DNA of 42,114 bases from Candidatus Blautia faecigallinarum (lineage in GTDB: Bacteria > Bacillota > Clostridia > Lachnospirales > Lachnospiraceae). The stretch covers positions 1 to 42,114 of the forward strand of contig DXBU01000128.1 of NCBI GenBank assembly GCA_019116385.1. Reading direction: 5' to 3'. Shown piece by piece: positions 1-8,533 of the stretch. The stretch's first letter is position 1. The number at the start of each line of letters is the position of its first letter. A program made the translations under genes and the position numbers. The notes under the pieces are model-generated. The model was not told the origin of the DNA. It made no database searches and saw nothing but the letters and a program-made list of their open reading frames with translations.

Positions 1-39
1 ACGGCGAGTGAAAAAGTTTAGGCGGGGTGCAGGGTGCCC

Positions 40-220
40 TTTTCAAAGGGCGGCCCTGCTGGGGGAGCCGTCCGCAGACGGCGGGGGCAAAGCCCCCACA
101 CCACCCCGTAGGGCGCAAATGCGCTTTTGATGGCCGATAGGCTGTCAAAAGTGCTTTTGCGTTACTTTCGCAGAAAGTAACAAAGGCCCGCCGCTGGCGC
201 GGCGGAAAAGGAGGGATTGA
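40..220 (+). other. Hairpin-rich leader of the relaxase gene, candidate oriT
   Basis: This stretch upstream of the relaxase is packed with short inverted repeats: gccgtc/gacggc followed at once by gggggc/gccccc (about 68-108), a gcgcttttga/tcaaaagtgc pair (121-152, one mismatch) and a perfect 9-bp pair gttactttc/gaaagtaac with a 3-nt loop at 161-181. MobV relaxases nick at an origin of transfer that usually lies just upstream of the mob gene and contains such repeats. The nick site itself cannot be read from sequence alone. Confidence 0.4.
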
Positions 221-1405
221 TTGAAAAGGACGATCAGCGCCATGGTGGGGCATGGGTCGGTGAACCACAACAGCAGGAAGTTTCACGCTAAGAACACCGA
301 TCCGGAACGCTCCCATCTGAATGTAACATACTGCCAAAAGAATATCAAGGCGGTGTACCATGAACTCTTTGACGATGCCCTGGAACGCTACAACGCCAAA
401 CAGACCAGGGCCGACAGGAAGATAGAGAACTACTATGAAAAAATCCGCTCTGGCAAGCAGGAAAAGCCGTTCCATGAAATTATCCTGCAAGTGGGCAACA
501 AAGACGACATGCGCGCCGACAGTGACGAGGGGCGGCTTGCGGCGGCGGTGCTGGACGAGTATATGAGCGCCTTTCAAGAGCGCAATCCCAATCTCCGGGT
601 ATTCTCGGCCCACCTCCACATGGACGAGGCCACGCCCCATCTGCACATCGACTTTGTGCCGTTCACTACCGGGAGCAAGCGTGGGCTGGACACACGGGTA
701 TCTCTGAAACAGGCGTTAGCGGCTCAGGGTTTCAAGGGCGGCACCAGGGGAGACACGGAGTGGAGCCAGTGGGTGCGCTCGGAAAAGGAGCAGCTTTCCC
801 TGGTTATGGAGCGCCACGGGATTGAATGGGAGGATAAAGGCACCCATGACAAGCACCTGTCTGTACTGGACTATAAGAAGGAACAACGAGCAAAGGAGAT
901 TGCCGCCTTGGAAACAGTCAAGGCGGAGAAAGAAAGCCAGGTGGAGAGCCAGGAACGGCGGCTCAAAGAACTTGCCCCAGCGGTGAAGAACATGGAGCGG
1001 TTGGCAGCGGATTTCTCCGCCGATCCGGAGGAAATTTTGCCGGAGCCGGGAACGCTGGAAACAGGTAGGGCCTACCGGGAGAAAAAGGCCAAGCCCCTGC
1101 TGGCTCAAATCGTCAAGGTGCTGCGCTCCCTGTATCTGGCCTATGTGGAGTTGCGGGGAAAATTTGAGCGTCTGCAAGGGGACTATGGCCGGGTAAGGGA
1201 GAGCAACGCCCGCCTGTCTGACCGATTGCAGGAGGTCAAGTTGGAAAACAAGGCCCTGCGGCAAGTCTCCGCCGACTATGAGCGGGTCAAGAGAGCCTTT
1301 GGCCCGGAACAAGTGGAAGCGGTGGTACAGGCCGACAAACAGCGGGAACAGGCGGAAAAAGCCAGGAAACAGACACGGCGCTCTGTTGACCGTGGCGGGC
1401 GGTAA
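221..1405 (+). CDS. MobV-type relaxase (plasmid recombination/mobilization protein)
   Basis: A 394-aa protein. The N-terminal half carries the MobV/Pre relaxase signature: an early HNSRKF...HLNVTY segment and the metal-binding motif HLHMDEATPHLH at residues 131-142. The C-terminal third (about residues 220-390) is charged, predicted coiled coil, as in other MobV proteins. Such enzymes nick oriT and carry the transferred strand during conjugative mobilization. I take the TTG at 221 as the start because a good aaaggaggga ribosome site lies just before it. No replication gene and no type IV secretion gene is in the window, so transfer would need help from another element. The element continues beyond the left edge. 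Confidence 0.85.
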   Translation: MKRTISAMVGHGSVNHNSRKFHAKNTDPERSHLNVTYCQKNIKAVYHELFDDALERYNAKQTRADRKIENYYEKIRSGKQEKPFHEIILQVGNKDDMRADSDEGRLAAAVLDEYMSAFQERNPNLRVFSAHLHMDEATPHLHIDFVPFTTGSKRGLDTRVSLKQALAAQGFKGGTRGDTEWSQWVRSEKEQLSLVMERHGIEWEDKGTHDKHLSVLDYKKEQRAKEIAALETVKAEKESQVESQERRLKELAPAVKNMERLAADFSADPEEILPEPGTLETGRAYREKKAKPLLAQIVKVLRSLYLAYVELRGKFERLQGDYGRVRESNARLSDRLQEVKLENKALRQVSADYERVKRAFGPEQVEAVVQADKQREQAEKARKQTRRSVDRGGR

Positions 1406-1425
1406 AAAGTAAACCGGCTCATCGT

Positions 1426-1491
1426 ATTGCATAAAAACAAGTGCGAAGATACTCTGAACGGTATCTTCGCACTTTTGCGTGTTTATGCAAT
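1426..1491. terminator. Nested inverted repeat / terminator after the relaxase
   Basis: Inner arms aagtgcgaagata/tatcttcgcactt (1439-1451 and 1462-1474, perfect 13 bp) are followed by tttt on the plus strand, as in an intrinsic terminator. Outer arms attgcataaa/tttatgcaat (1426-1435 and 1482-1491) are also perfect, making one nested 66-bp palindrome just downstream of the relaxase stop. Nothing else is recognisable up to 1605. Confidence 0.6.
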
Positions 1492-1605
1492 TGTAACGCT
1501 TTTCGGCACAAAATCCCGCCTTACGAGGGATGTTATCCTTGCTTTATCGCTTCTCTGTTCATAATGGATCGTATCGTTCTATTTCGGTATGATATGATTT
1601 CCTAA

Positions 1606-2232
1606 TCACTCACAAAACATTTGCAATACCTTTTCTCCATTTTCCCACCATTGACCGACAAAGAGTACAGACGCATCCTGTCCCTCATAAGGAACAATCT
1701 CATTTGTATCGGCATCGTAAAAGAATTCCACATCAGCCATGGAGTATGTTTCTCCGTTGAATATCATGTCATTTTCCGTGCTCTCCAAGACACCTGAACC
1801 AATGCAGTCCTCACATACAATGTTCAATGTATTAGAACTGATAAATTTAGGCATAGGATAGTCCATGGTTGCTTCTTTGGTGGTGTTTTTGAATACACAA
1901 TTACCGTTTACGGTTGTCCCATCAGGAAGGACTACTCTGGTAAACTGTTCTGCGGTATTGATAATATCGCCGTTAAATTCGCAGTTCTCAAAAATGATAA
2001 CTCCAAAATCTCCGCTAATTGTTACATCCTCATCAAAGATGAGATTTTCAACTGTCCGCTCTTCTTCTGCAGCCAGCTCAAATGTAAATTCCGTGGCTTT
2101 ACTTCTTCCGCTTTCATCCTGCTGACTACTCGAACTATTGTCTGCCTGAGATTGAGTATCTCCACCACCGCTGCAAGCGCTCAGCGACATTAACATAATC
2201 AAAGCAAGTGTCAATGCTAAAGTCTTTTTCAT
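1606..2232 (-). CDS. Secreted lipoprotein of unknown function
   Basis: A 208-aa protein with a lipoprotein signal peptide: MKK, a hydrophobic stretch, then the lipobox LSAC with the lipidated Cys at residue 20. A Ser/Gln/Asp-rich linker follows (about 21-45). The rest is acidic with short repeating beta-strand-like segments (TISGDFGVIIFENCEFNG, TVNGNCVFKN), which could be a small beta-helix or beta-roll; I do not recognise a family. It is probably anchored to the outer face of the membrane. The ribosome site agggagga is clear. The terminus of an insertion sequence lies only about 20 bp upstream of the start codon, so the native promoter has probably been separated from the gene. Confidence 0.75.
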   Translation of the reverse strand: MKKTLALTLALIMLMSLSACSGGGDTQSQADNSSSSQQDESGRSKATEFTFELAAEEERTVENLIFDEDVTISGDFGVIIFENCEFNGDIINTAEQFTRVVLPDGTTVNGNCVFKNTTKEATMDYPMPKFISSNTLNIVCEDCIGSGVLESTENDMIFNGETYSMADVEFFYDADTNEIVPYEGQDASVLFVGQWWENGEKVLQMFCE

Positions 2233-2251
2233 CTTAAGTCCTCCCTATAAA

Positions 2252-4121
2252 TATAATAGACTCTCGGAATCTCTGAACCGCATAAATGCTGGCTTTCAGA
2301 GGTCCCATTTTTTAAATTCCCCCACATTTTCTGCAAAAAACAGTTGACATGAGAGCAAAAATGTGCGGCGCGCCTTGACGTCTCTTCCTCGCCTGAGATG
2401 GCGAGGCGTGCCCTTCAATTAAGATATAAATTCGCTCTTGATTGGAGGTGCACATTTTGAAACCTGTTAACATTAGCGGTCATCCCGCCTATCAGGACCG
2501 TGTCCTGGCTCAGCTCCGTAAGTATTATCCAGATGCTGATACTGCCCTTGACTCCGCCACTTGGGAAGTCATGGAGCAGTTCTGGAACCTCGACCTTTCT
2601 CCTGTTGATCAACTCATGCAGGATCGTTATTCTGTCTTCGGCCCACAGCCGCGCCTTCCTTCTGATATGCTGCGCTCCTATCTGCTTTCCATGAAGTTCA
2701 AAGTCCCTTCCCTTACTTCCTGGGCTTCTTCACTGAAGCAGAACTATCTTTACGCCATCCTCTCTGGTTTCATGGTCGGCGATACCCCTGGTGTCGGGAC
2801 TTTTTACGACTTTACCAGGCGCCTTTGGCTTTCGGAAGAAAACAATCTTTCCGATCCCGTCCATCCGCCAAAATCAAAACCCAAGAAACCCTCGAAAAAA
2901 GGCGGAAAAGCTGCTCCCATTGAAAAAGTGACCGTCTATGACCTCCTGGCCAGATTTGAACTCCAGCCGCCCCAGGATCTCGCCCCGGCCGGGCGTCTCT
3001 TTGGGATCTTCAAGTCCCTGTTCCTGAACAGGTCCGTTGATGAAGGATTGATCGATCTGGAGAACCTCGCTGTCTCCGGTGACGGGACTCCTGTTTACAC
3101 CGGAGCACGCGAGCGGAAAACACGCACCTGTGATTGCCTGGCAAAAGGGATCCGTGACTGCAAATGCGATCGCATCTACCATCAGCCGGATTGCAGCATA
3201 GGTTGGGATTCCCACAGGGACCGTTACTATTTCGGCTATGATCTCTACATGCTCACTGCCTCTGATTCGGAAAGCGACCTTCCCCTCTTTCCGCTTTTGG
3301 GGCCGGCTTCCAGGCATGATTCCCATGGCTTTTGGTACAACTATTTCTCCATGCGGCAGTTCCTCCCGGAAGCCCATGTCAGCAAACTCCTCCTGGATTC
3401 TGCCCATGATGCCATGGCTTACTATGAATACTGCCGCGATCATGGGATCCAGCCTTTCATAGACCTGAACGATAAATGCGGCCGGCCTCCAGTATACAAA
3501 GATGACTTTACCATTGGAAATGATGGCGTGCCCATCTGTAAAGAAGGCTTTCCCATGCGGCGCGATGGTACGGAAACTTCAAAAGGACGGACGAAATTTA
3601 AATGCCCTAAGATCAGCTTCGCCGGTGGCTCGCCAGCCTGTACCTGTGAGCATCCCTGCTCTGATGCTGCCTATGGGCGGACAGTCCATCTCGTTTTAAA
3701 GGACAATCCAAGGCTTTTTAATGACCCGCCGCGCAGCAGTAAGGAATGGAAACAGGAATACAGCGCAAGAACGTCATCAGAGAGGTGCAATAAGAGAGAA
3801 AAGATAGACTATAAATTAGAAGACGGCAGACACCGGTCATCTAAGATGTGGTACTGCCGCCTCTTCGCCATCATGATGTGCCAGCATCTTGATGCATGGG
3901 CTTTGCCAAAGTCATCCACCCTAAAAGATCTCCTCCGGCAAGCCGCTTAACTGAATAAGCATTACCATTATAACCCATTTCTGACGTATGGTCTATTAAA
4001 GTGCGCCAATTTTTCAAATCTTATTACACGTCTGTCTTGCTCTGGATAATATTTACTTTTCAAGGTTCAACCGACCGCTGGATCTTGGTCGGCAAGCTCA
4101 AGATTCCGAGAGCTTATTATA
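2252..4121 (+). mobile_element. Insertion sequence with about 20-bp inverted termini
   Basis: The left terminus at 2253-2272 (ataatagactctcggaatct) and the right terminus at 4101-4120 (reverse complement ataataagctctcggaatct) match at 18 of 20 positions, and the match extends one base further out. They enclose a single transposase gene, giving an element of about 1.87 kb. No clear direct target duplication is visible; flanking bases are AT-rich and partly palindromic. The left end stops about 20 bp from the lipoprotein start codon. I cannot assign the IS family with certainty; size and single-ORF layout resemble IS1182-type elements. Confidence 0.7.
2457..3950 (+). CDS. DDE transposase
   Basis: A protein of about 497 aa and the only gene of the insertion sequence. 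The N-terminal part (LRSYLLSMKFKVPSLTSWASSL...FYDFTRRLW) resembles the helical DNA-binding domain of DDE transposases. The catalytic triad is probably the Asp of VSGDGTPVY, the Asp of LLDSAHD and a Glu in the C-terminal EYSARTSSERCNKREKIDY segment. Two Cys-rich stretches (CDC...CKC and CTCEHPC) lie in the core. The frame is open from TTG 2442, but those bases form the ribosome site ggaggtg, so the start is more likely TTG 2457, six bases after it. The frame is intact, so the element may be active. Confidence 0.8.
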   Translation: MKPVNISGHPAYQDRVLAQLRKYYPDADTALDSATWEVMEQFWNLDLSPVDQLMQDRYSVFGPQPRLPSDMLRSYLLSMKFKVPSLTSWASSLKQNYLYAILSGFMVGDTPGVGTFYDFTRRLWLSEENNLSDPVHPPKSKPKKPSKKGGKAAPIEKVTVYDLLARFELQPPQDLAPAGRLFGIFKSLFLNRSVDEGLIDLENLAVSGDGTPVYTGARERKTRTCDCLAKGIRDCKCDRIYHQPDCSIGWDSHRDRYYFGYDLYMLTASDSESDLPLFPLLGPASRHDSHGFWYNYFSMRQFLPEAHVSKLLLDSAHDAMAYYEYCRDHGIQPFIDLNDKCGRPPVYKDDFTIGNDGVPICKEGFPMRRDGTETSKGRTKFKCPKISFAGGSPACTCEHPCSDAAYGRTVHLVLKDNPRLFNDPPRSSKEWKQEYSARTSSERCNKREKIDYKLEDGRHRSSKMWYCRLFAIMMCQHLDAWALPKSSTLKDLLRQAA

Positions 4122-4660
4122 AAAAGTGTGTGCAACCGAAGTTGCACACACCGAAAAACGCAACCCCGATTGTCGCCAAACAAAGCCTGAATAGAAAGGA
4201 AAACCTTATGCTACCCAAGTGGAATTGCGTTTTTACCGTAATTCATTTTGGGTAACAATATAAAAAGGTATACTATCCCCTTAGCTAAGGTTAACCTAAT
4301 TTCAATATTCAGCTTTGTTTGGCTAAAAAATTATACCACATCTTTTTCAAAAATGATAGATATTTTCTTAAAAATTATCTTTATCCTTAAATGTAGCAAT
4401 CCCAGCCGGGGCCGTCAATGGTCAAAATGAACGGCGCAAAAGTGCGTCGCCATTGACCGCCCCGCCCGGTCTTGCTCTGCGGTCATCAAGGCGGGCAAGC
4501 CCCAAGGGCGCTTGCCCGCCTCCTTTGATTTTGAGTAGGGGTCAGTGGCCGAAATTGGCCTCAAATTGAGGCCAATTTCGACAGGTACTTGCAAAGCCCG
4601 GAACTCTTGCAATCTCTGGTTTTCTGTGATACTATTTTGATACTAAGAAAACGAGGTGTC
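4122..4660. other. Gene-free hairpin array, probable end of a mobile element
   Basis: No credible gene lies here. The stretch has several perfect inverted repeats: gtgtgtgcaac/gttgcacacac (4126-4151, 4-nt loop) directly outside the insertion sequence; gtcaatgg/ccattgac (4414-4457); ggcgggcaag/cttgcccgcc (4490-4520); and a 13-bp pair cgaaattggcctc/gaggccaatttcg with a 5-nt loop (4550-4580). A short direct repeat tgatacta occurs twice at 4627-4645. GC rises sharply from 4400 to 4540 compared with the AT-rich DNA before it. This resembles the non-coding end of a conjugative or mobilizable element, an inference from texture and the relaxase upstream. Confidence 0.45.
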
Positions 4661-4781
4661 CCAAATAGCAGGTGAAATATTAACATATTTGCGAAAGTTT
4701 CTCCTGTAAAACCACCTCAAATACACCCCACTATATTTGAATTTGCCGAGTGGGAATAAGAAGAAATGTGGCTTTACAATT

Positions 4782-5375
4782 ATGAATTTTACAATTAAGC
4801 CTCTGATCCCACAACTTGCCGGAGATTATTTTGATTTTTTTGAAAACCGGGCATTTACTGACAATTCGCCTTACCGATGCTATTGCCAGATCTATCAAAT
4901 GACCAGGAATGAACAGCAGACGAAATTCAATCATGCTGATGCGGCTGATTTCGGAAGAATATCAAGAGAAATTGCAGAACAGCAGATTGCATCCGGTGCT
5001 CTGCGGGGCTATTTGGCATATGCGGATGGAAAGGCAATTGGTTGGTGTAATGCCAACGATAAGGCAAATTTTCCGATCGATTCTTGCGGCGGATCTCATT
5101 TTCATTCAGATATCCCAAATCGCGAAATCGCAGTGGTTTGTTTTGAGGTCGCTCCCAATTTTCGAGGACAAGGTGTCGCAACGGCTCTCTTGAACAGAGT
5201 AATAAGCGATGCAAAAGCCAACCAGTATTCGGCCATCGAGAGTTTTCCTGTCATTCGTGAAGAAAGATACGAATGGGATTGCACGGGGCCTGTTCGCTTG
5301 TATGAAAAGGCAGGCTTTGTCATAGCAGAAAAACGAGATGATTTTGTCGTTATGAGAAAAGAGTTATTCTTGTAA
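4782..5375 (+). CDS. GNAT-family N-acetyltransferase
   Basis: A 197-aa protein of the GNAT fold, which moves an acetyl group from acetyl-CoA to an amine. The acetyl-CoA-binding motif A is VVCFEVAPNFRGQGVATALLNRVI, with the RGQGVA pyrophosphate loop in the second half. The N-terminal part (FDFFENRAFTDNSPYRCYCQIYQMT) is typical of a clostridial GNAT subgroup of unknown substrate. The frame is open from a TTG at 4737, but the first 15 codons are not conserved in this subgroup as I know it, so I prefer ATG 4782. It stands alone and is followed by a good terminator. Confidence 0.8.
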   Translation: MNFTIKPLIPQLAGDYFDFFENRAFTDNSPYRCYCQIYQMTRNEQQTKFNHADAADFGRISREIAEQQIASGALRGYLAYADGKAIGWCNANDKANFPIDSCGGSHFHSDIPNREIAVVCFEVAPNFRGQGVATALLNRVISDAKANQYSAIESFPVIREERYEWDCTGPVRLYEKAGFVIAEKRDDFVVMRKELFL

Positions 5376-5446
5376 TCCAATGGTTTTAAGGTTAAAGAAT
5401 GATTGACAGGCGGTTGTGCAGCAAATAACTTCATATTATGAATCAG

Positions 5447-5488
5447 GCCCTTAGCTGTGGGTATGAAGCTCATGGCTAAGGGCTTTTT
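5447..5488 (+). terminator. Intrinsic terminator of the acetyltransferase gene
   Basis: Perfect 9-bp arms gcccttagc (5447-5455) and gctaagggc (5475-5483) are followed by five T on the plus strand. The converging GT51 gene ends just beyond it. Confidence 0.8.
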
Positions 5489-5501
5489 CCATTCATCCCC
5501 C

Positions 5502-6227
5502 CTATCCCTCCGCCTGCGCAAACACCCCGTCCGCCTCGTCCCGGGTCAGGACTTCGCATTTGACCATCCGGTCCAGCACCTGCCGCATCCGCTGTTTTGC
5601 CAGCTGCGGACTGGTATCCGGTGAATAGGCGGAAGGCGCATTGGGAAGGCCGGCCAGCATGACCGCCTCAAACTCCGTAAGCTCCGCCGGAGCCTTCCCG
5701 AAATATCCCTCTGCCGCCTCATAGATCCCATAATAGCCGCTGCCGAAATAGATGGTATTCACATACAGTTCAAAGATCTCTTCCTTACTGTACTGCTTTT
5801 CTATCTCCCAGGCGGCAAAAACCTCCGCAAACTTGCGTTCCGGTTTTTTCTCCTGGGTAAAATACGCATTCTTCATCAACTGCTGGGTGATGGTGCTGCC
5901 GCCTTCCGCTAAAGAAAAAGTACGGAGGTCATTCCAGGCCGCCCGGCAGATCGACAGATAATCCACACCATGGTGCTCTTTAAACCGCTTATCTTCAACC
6001 GATATGACGGCGTCTATATAAATTTCCGGCAACTCCTCATATTCCACAAAGTGATCCATCCCGCGGATCGCCGCTGCTTTTTCGCTGATGGGCATATTCT
6101 CCACCGCGTCCTGATACATATGGTATCCTTTTATCCCGAAAAAGACGCCTGCGGCGAAAAGAACAGCCAGTCCAAGGGAGACGAACCCGGACAGGGTCCT
6201 GAAAATAATCTTTATAAAACGCTTCAT
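5502..6227 (-). CDS. mtgA: GT51 monofunctional peptidoglycan glycosyltransferase
   Basis: A 241-aa membrane-anchored protein with one N-terminal transmembrane helix (about residues 12-34) and a GT51 domain that polymerises lipid II into glycan strands outside the membrane. The family motifs are all present: EDKRFKEHHGVD with catalytic Glu78, GGSTITQQLMKN at 109-120, ERKFAE with the second Glu at 135, and EKQYSKEEIFELYVNTIYFG. No transpeptidase domain follows, so it is a stand-alone glycosyltransferase. It is last in a minus-strand series behind the Bce transporter genes, 74 bp after a small membrane protein gene. A 7-bp hairpin without a T-run lies in that gap (6268-6292). The gene symbol reflects function; orthology to proteobacterial MtgA was not tested. 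Confidence 0.88.
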   Translation of the reverse strand: MKRFIKIIFRTLSGFVSLGLAVLFAAGVFFGIKGYHMYQDAVENMPISEKAAAIRGMDHFVEYEELPEIYIDAVISVEDKRFKEHHGVDYLSICRAAWNDLRTFSLAEGGSTITQQLMKNAYFTQEKKPERKFAEVFAAWEIEKQYSKEEIFELYVNTIYFGSGYYGIYEAAEGYFGKAPAELTEFEAVMLAGLPNAPSAYSPDTSPQLAKQRMRQVLDRMVKCEVLTRDEADGVFAQAEG

Positions 6228-6301
6228 GTTCCACTTCCTTCCGCATATCTTTATCTTTCCCCGAAATCAGGATGTTTATATGGAGCATCCTGGCTGAAAA
6301 C

Positions 6302-6472
6302 CTAATCTTCTCGCCTTGCTTTTTGTTCCAGTCTGGATAGCATGCAATTCAGAAAGGACCAGATCCCCACGATCGTCATCACCAGCAGGATGGCCGGAAC
6401 CGCGATCACGGCAATGACCGCGATCCCTGCGCCAAGCAATATACGGCTAAGGGCCTTATAGAGTACTTGCAT
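6302..6472 (-). CDS. Small membrane protein (56 aa)
   Basis: A 56-aa frame beginning MQVLYKALSRILLG and ending LEQKARRED. Its centre (about residues 11-42) is a long hydrophobic stretch rich in Ala, Ile and Val with Gly and Pro kinks, long enough for one or two membrane passes, followed by a charged tail. It starts three bases after the stop of the Bce-type permease, which suggests translational coupling, although its own ribosome site is weak. I do not recognise a family. The position between an antimicrobial-peptide transporter and a peptidoglycan glycosyltransferase suggests a role in the same envelope-stress unit, which is inference. Confidence 0.55.
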   Translation of the reverse strand: MQVLYKALSRILLGAGIAVIAVIAVPAILLVMTIVGIWSFLNCMLSRLEQKARRED

Positions 6473-6475
6473 ATA

Positions 6476-8533
6476 TTATTTCGGCTCACTGCGCATCCCG
6501 CTTACAATGGTAAAGTAGGATCCGGAAGTGATGCGGTATACCAGCATATAGAAAAGGGCGAAGACCAGATAGCAGGATACTGTGGTGATGATCAGCAGCG
6601 AAGTATTGGTCAGCCCGAAAATAAGCAGCATTTTTTTGATCAGCGGGAAAGCAAATCCCAGGTGCAGCCCTGCCATGAGCAGCGGCAGGAAGAAGACGGT
6701 CAGGATCTGCGAGTTGATGCTTTTGCGGATCTCCTTCTTTGTCATGCCTACCTTCTGCATAATGTCAAACCGGGACTGGTCTTCATAGCCTTCCGATACC
6801 TGTTTGTAATAAATGATCAGGACTGCGGCGAAAACAAAAACGATGCCAAGGAAGATCCCCAGGAAAAACAGTCCGGCGTAAATGCCGTAGAAATCCGCCC
6901 GCTCCCTTGCCACACCCTCAAGAGAATACCGGAAATAAGTGCTTTCATCCATGCTGCTTGTCAGTTCACTGATCTGATGGGTGATCTGATCCTGTATGCG
7001 CATCTGTACTTCATCCTCACAGGGAAGGTCAAACCCATAATACCAGTGAAGAGAGAGCAGCGGCTCGTCGTTGCTTCCCCAGGTCAGATCTTTCAAAGGC
7101 TCGATGATCTCTTTGATATCAGGGACAAAGAGGTACATGGTAGGGAAGATCTGCATGGAATCCACGCTGTTGTCCACGAATCCGTCCGCATGACCCGCGA
7201 TCTTCAGGGTTTCCAGATCCCCGATATGGATCTCGTCCTCATCATAGGTCATCTCCTTGGTGGTATAAACAATCGCCTCCCCTGGCGAAAGTTCTTCATT
7301 CTTGCCCATCAGCCGGTTATAGTCGGAAACGGACACAAGGAAGATCTGCCAGATGTCTTCTGTATTAACCGTAGAGGCCAGATCCTCCTGATCCAGATTG
7401 ATCTGATCTCCCTGGATCCTGGCGCCGAAAGCTGCCGTCCTGTACTCTAAAACATCTTCCTCTTCCACTCCATTACGGTCCAGAACGGTGCGGATCCGAT
7501 CCTTCGCGGCTTCTGTATGAGCGCCCTCAAAAAATTCTGTTTCATCCAGGATGACGTCCAGACTGATATTCCGGGGGTACCGGTTGCGCAGGCTGTCTTC
7601 CGCTCCCACATACAGACAGGTGGTGGAGGATATCATCACCAGTACCATGGTGCAGAGGATACAGATGGAGGCCAGGCCCGCGCCGTTCCGTTTCATACGG
7701 TAGACCATGGAAGAAACGGAAACAAAGTGATTGGTTTTATAATAATAGCGCTTATTTTTCTGCAGGACACGGCACAAGGCAACAGAGCCGGCAATAAATA
7801 AAAGGTACGTCGCCACAATGACCATCACCACCGCCAGAAAAAAAACGGCGATCGCTGTCACAGGATCCTGGATCGTCACTGCCAGATAGTACGCGCCGCC
7901 CAGCAAAAGAACGCCAAGGGCGGCTGCCAGCCAGTTGGCTTTCGGCGGCTTCTCGCCGGACTGCTCGCTGTGAAGGAGCTGGATGGAGTTGGTCAGATGG
8001 ATCTGGCGCAGGGTGTTGAGAAAAACAAGGAGGAAGATCCCCAGGAAAAGAAGAACCGTATTTTTTACGGAAACAGGATCTATGATAAACGTATAGGATC
8101 CCGTTCCTCCAAGGACCTTGATCATGAAAAGCTCGGAAAATTTGGACAGCAGAATGCCCAGAAATAATCCGCCTGAAATGGTGATCCCTGCGATCATCAA
8201 AGTTTCCAGGATCATGACTTTTGCCAGATGCCGTTTCCCAAGGCCCAGAATGTTATAAAGTCCAAACTCTTTCTTTCTGCGGCGGATCAAAAAGGAATTG
8301 GTATAAAACAGAAAAATCAGGGAGAATACCGCCATCACGCCAAATCCCATGCCCAGAAATACCTGGACCGTGTCCCCGCCTCTGATGGCCGCAAAGGTGG
8401 AGGAAGTGCTCAGAAAAGAAATAATGTAGCACATCATCACCGTTCCTATGCAGGTCAGAATATAGGGGATATACAATTTTCCGTTATTTTTGATGCCTGT
8501 CCATGCAAGCCTGCGGTAAAGTCCTTTTTTCAT
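6476..8533 (-). CDS. Bce-type ABC transporter permease (FtsX family)
   Basis: A 685-aa permease with the 10-helix layout of BceB: a first helix at about 15-35, a group of helices in the first 300 residues, a large extracellular domain of about 210 residues between about 310 and 530, and a closing set of FtsX-type helices (FFLGIFLGIVFVFAAVLIIYYKQVSEGYEDQSRFDIMQKVGMTKKEI). BceAB-type transporters free lipid II-cycle intermediates from peptide antibiotics and, with the kinase, sense those peptides. The start overlaps the ATPase stop by 4 bp (ATGA), a sign of coupled translation. The exact peptide recognised cannot be told from sequence. Confidence 0.9.
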   Translation of the reverse strand: MKKGLYRRLAWTGIKNNGKLYIPYILTCIGTVMMCYIISFLSTSSTFAAIRGGDTVQVFLGMGFGVMAVFSLIFLFYTNSFLIRRRKKEFGLYNILGLGKRHLAKVMILETLMIAGITISGGLFLGILLSKFSELFMIKVLGGTGSYTFIIDPVSVKNTVLLFLGIFLLVFLNTLRQIHLTNSIQLLHSEQSGEKPPKANWLAAALGVLLLGGAYYLAVTIQDPVTAIAVFFLAVVMVIVATYLLFIAGSVALCRVLQKNKRYYYKTNHFVSVSSMVYRMKRNGAGLASICILCTMVLVMISSTTCLYVGAEDSLRNRYPRNISLDVILDETEFFEGAHTEAAKDRIRTVLDRNGVEEEDVLEYRTAAFGARIQGDQINLDQEDLASTVNTEDIWQIFLVSVSDYNRLMGKNEELSPGEAIVYTTKEMTYDEDEIHIGDLETLKIAGHADGFVDNSVDSMQIFPTMYLFVPDIKEIIEPLKDLTWGSNDEPLLSLHWYYGFDLPCEDEVQMRIQDQITHQISELTSSMDESTYFRYSLEGVARERADFYGIYAGLFFLGIFLGIVFVFAAVLIIYYKQVSEGYEDQSRFDIMQKVGMTKKEIRKSINSQILTVFFLPLLMAGLHLGFAFPLIKKMLLIFGLTNTSLLIITTVSCYLVFALFYMLVYRITSGSYFTIVSGMRSEPK

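Noticed and set aside
1..21. Possible 3' end of an upstream gene (frame ending in tag at 19-21)
   Set aside because: Only seven codons are visible, so no product or frame can be supported.
2252..4121. Firm assignment of the insertion sequence to IS1182
   Set aside because: Size and single gene fit, but the transposase N-terminus lacks the motifs I associate with that family and no target duplication is visible.
4001..4430. Two plus-strand frames of 84 and 60 codons after the transposase
   Set aside because: They cross the insertion sequence terminus and hairpins, lack ribosome sites and have no family features.
6467..7450. Long plus-strand frame opposite the Bce permease
   Set aside because: It is antisense to a clear transporter gene, lacks a ribosome site and has a composition typical of a shadow frame.
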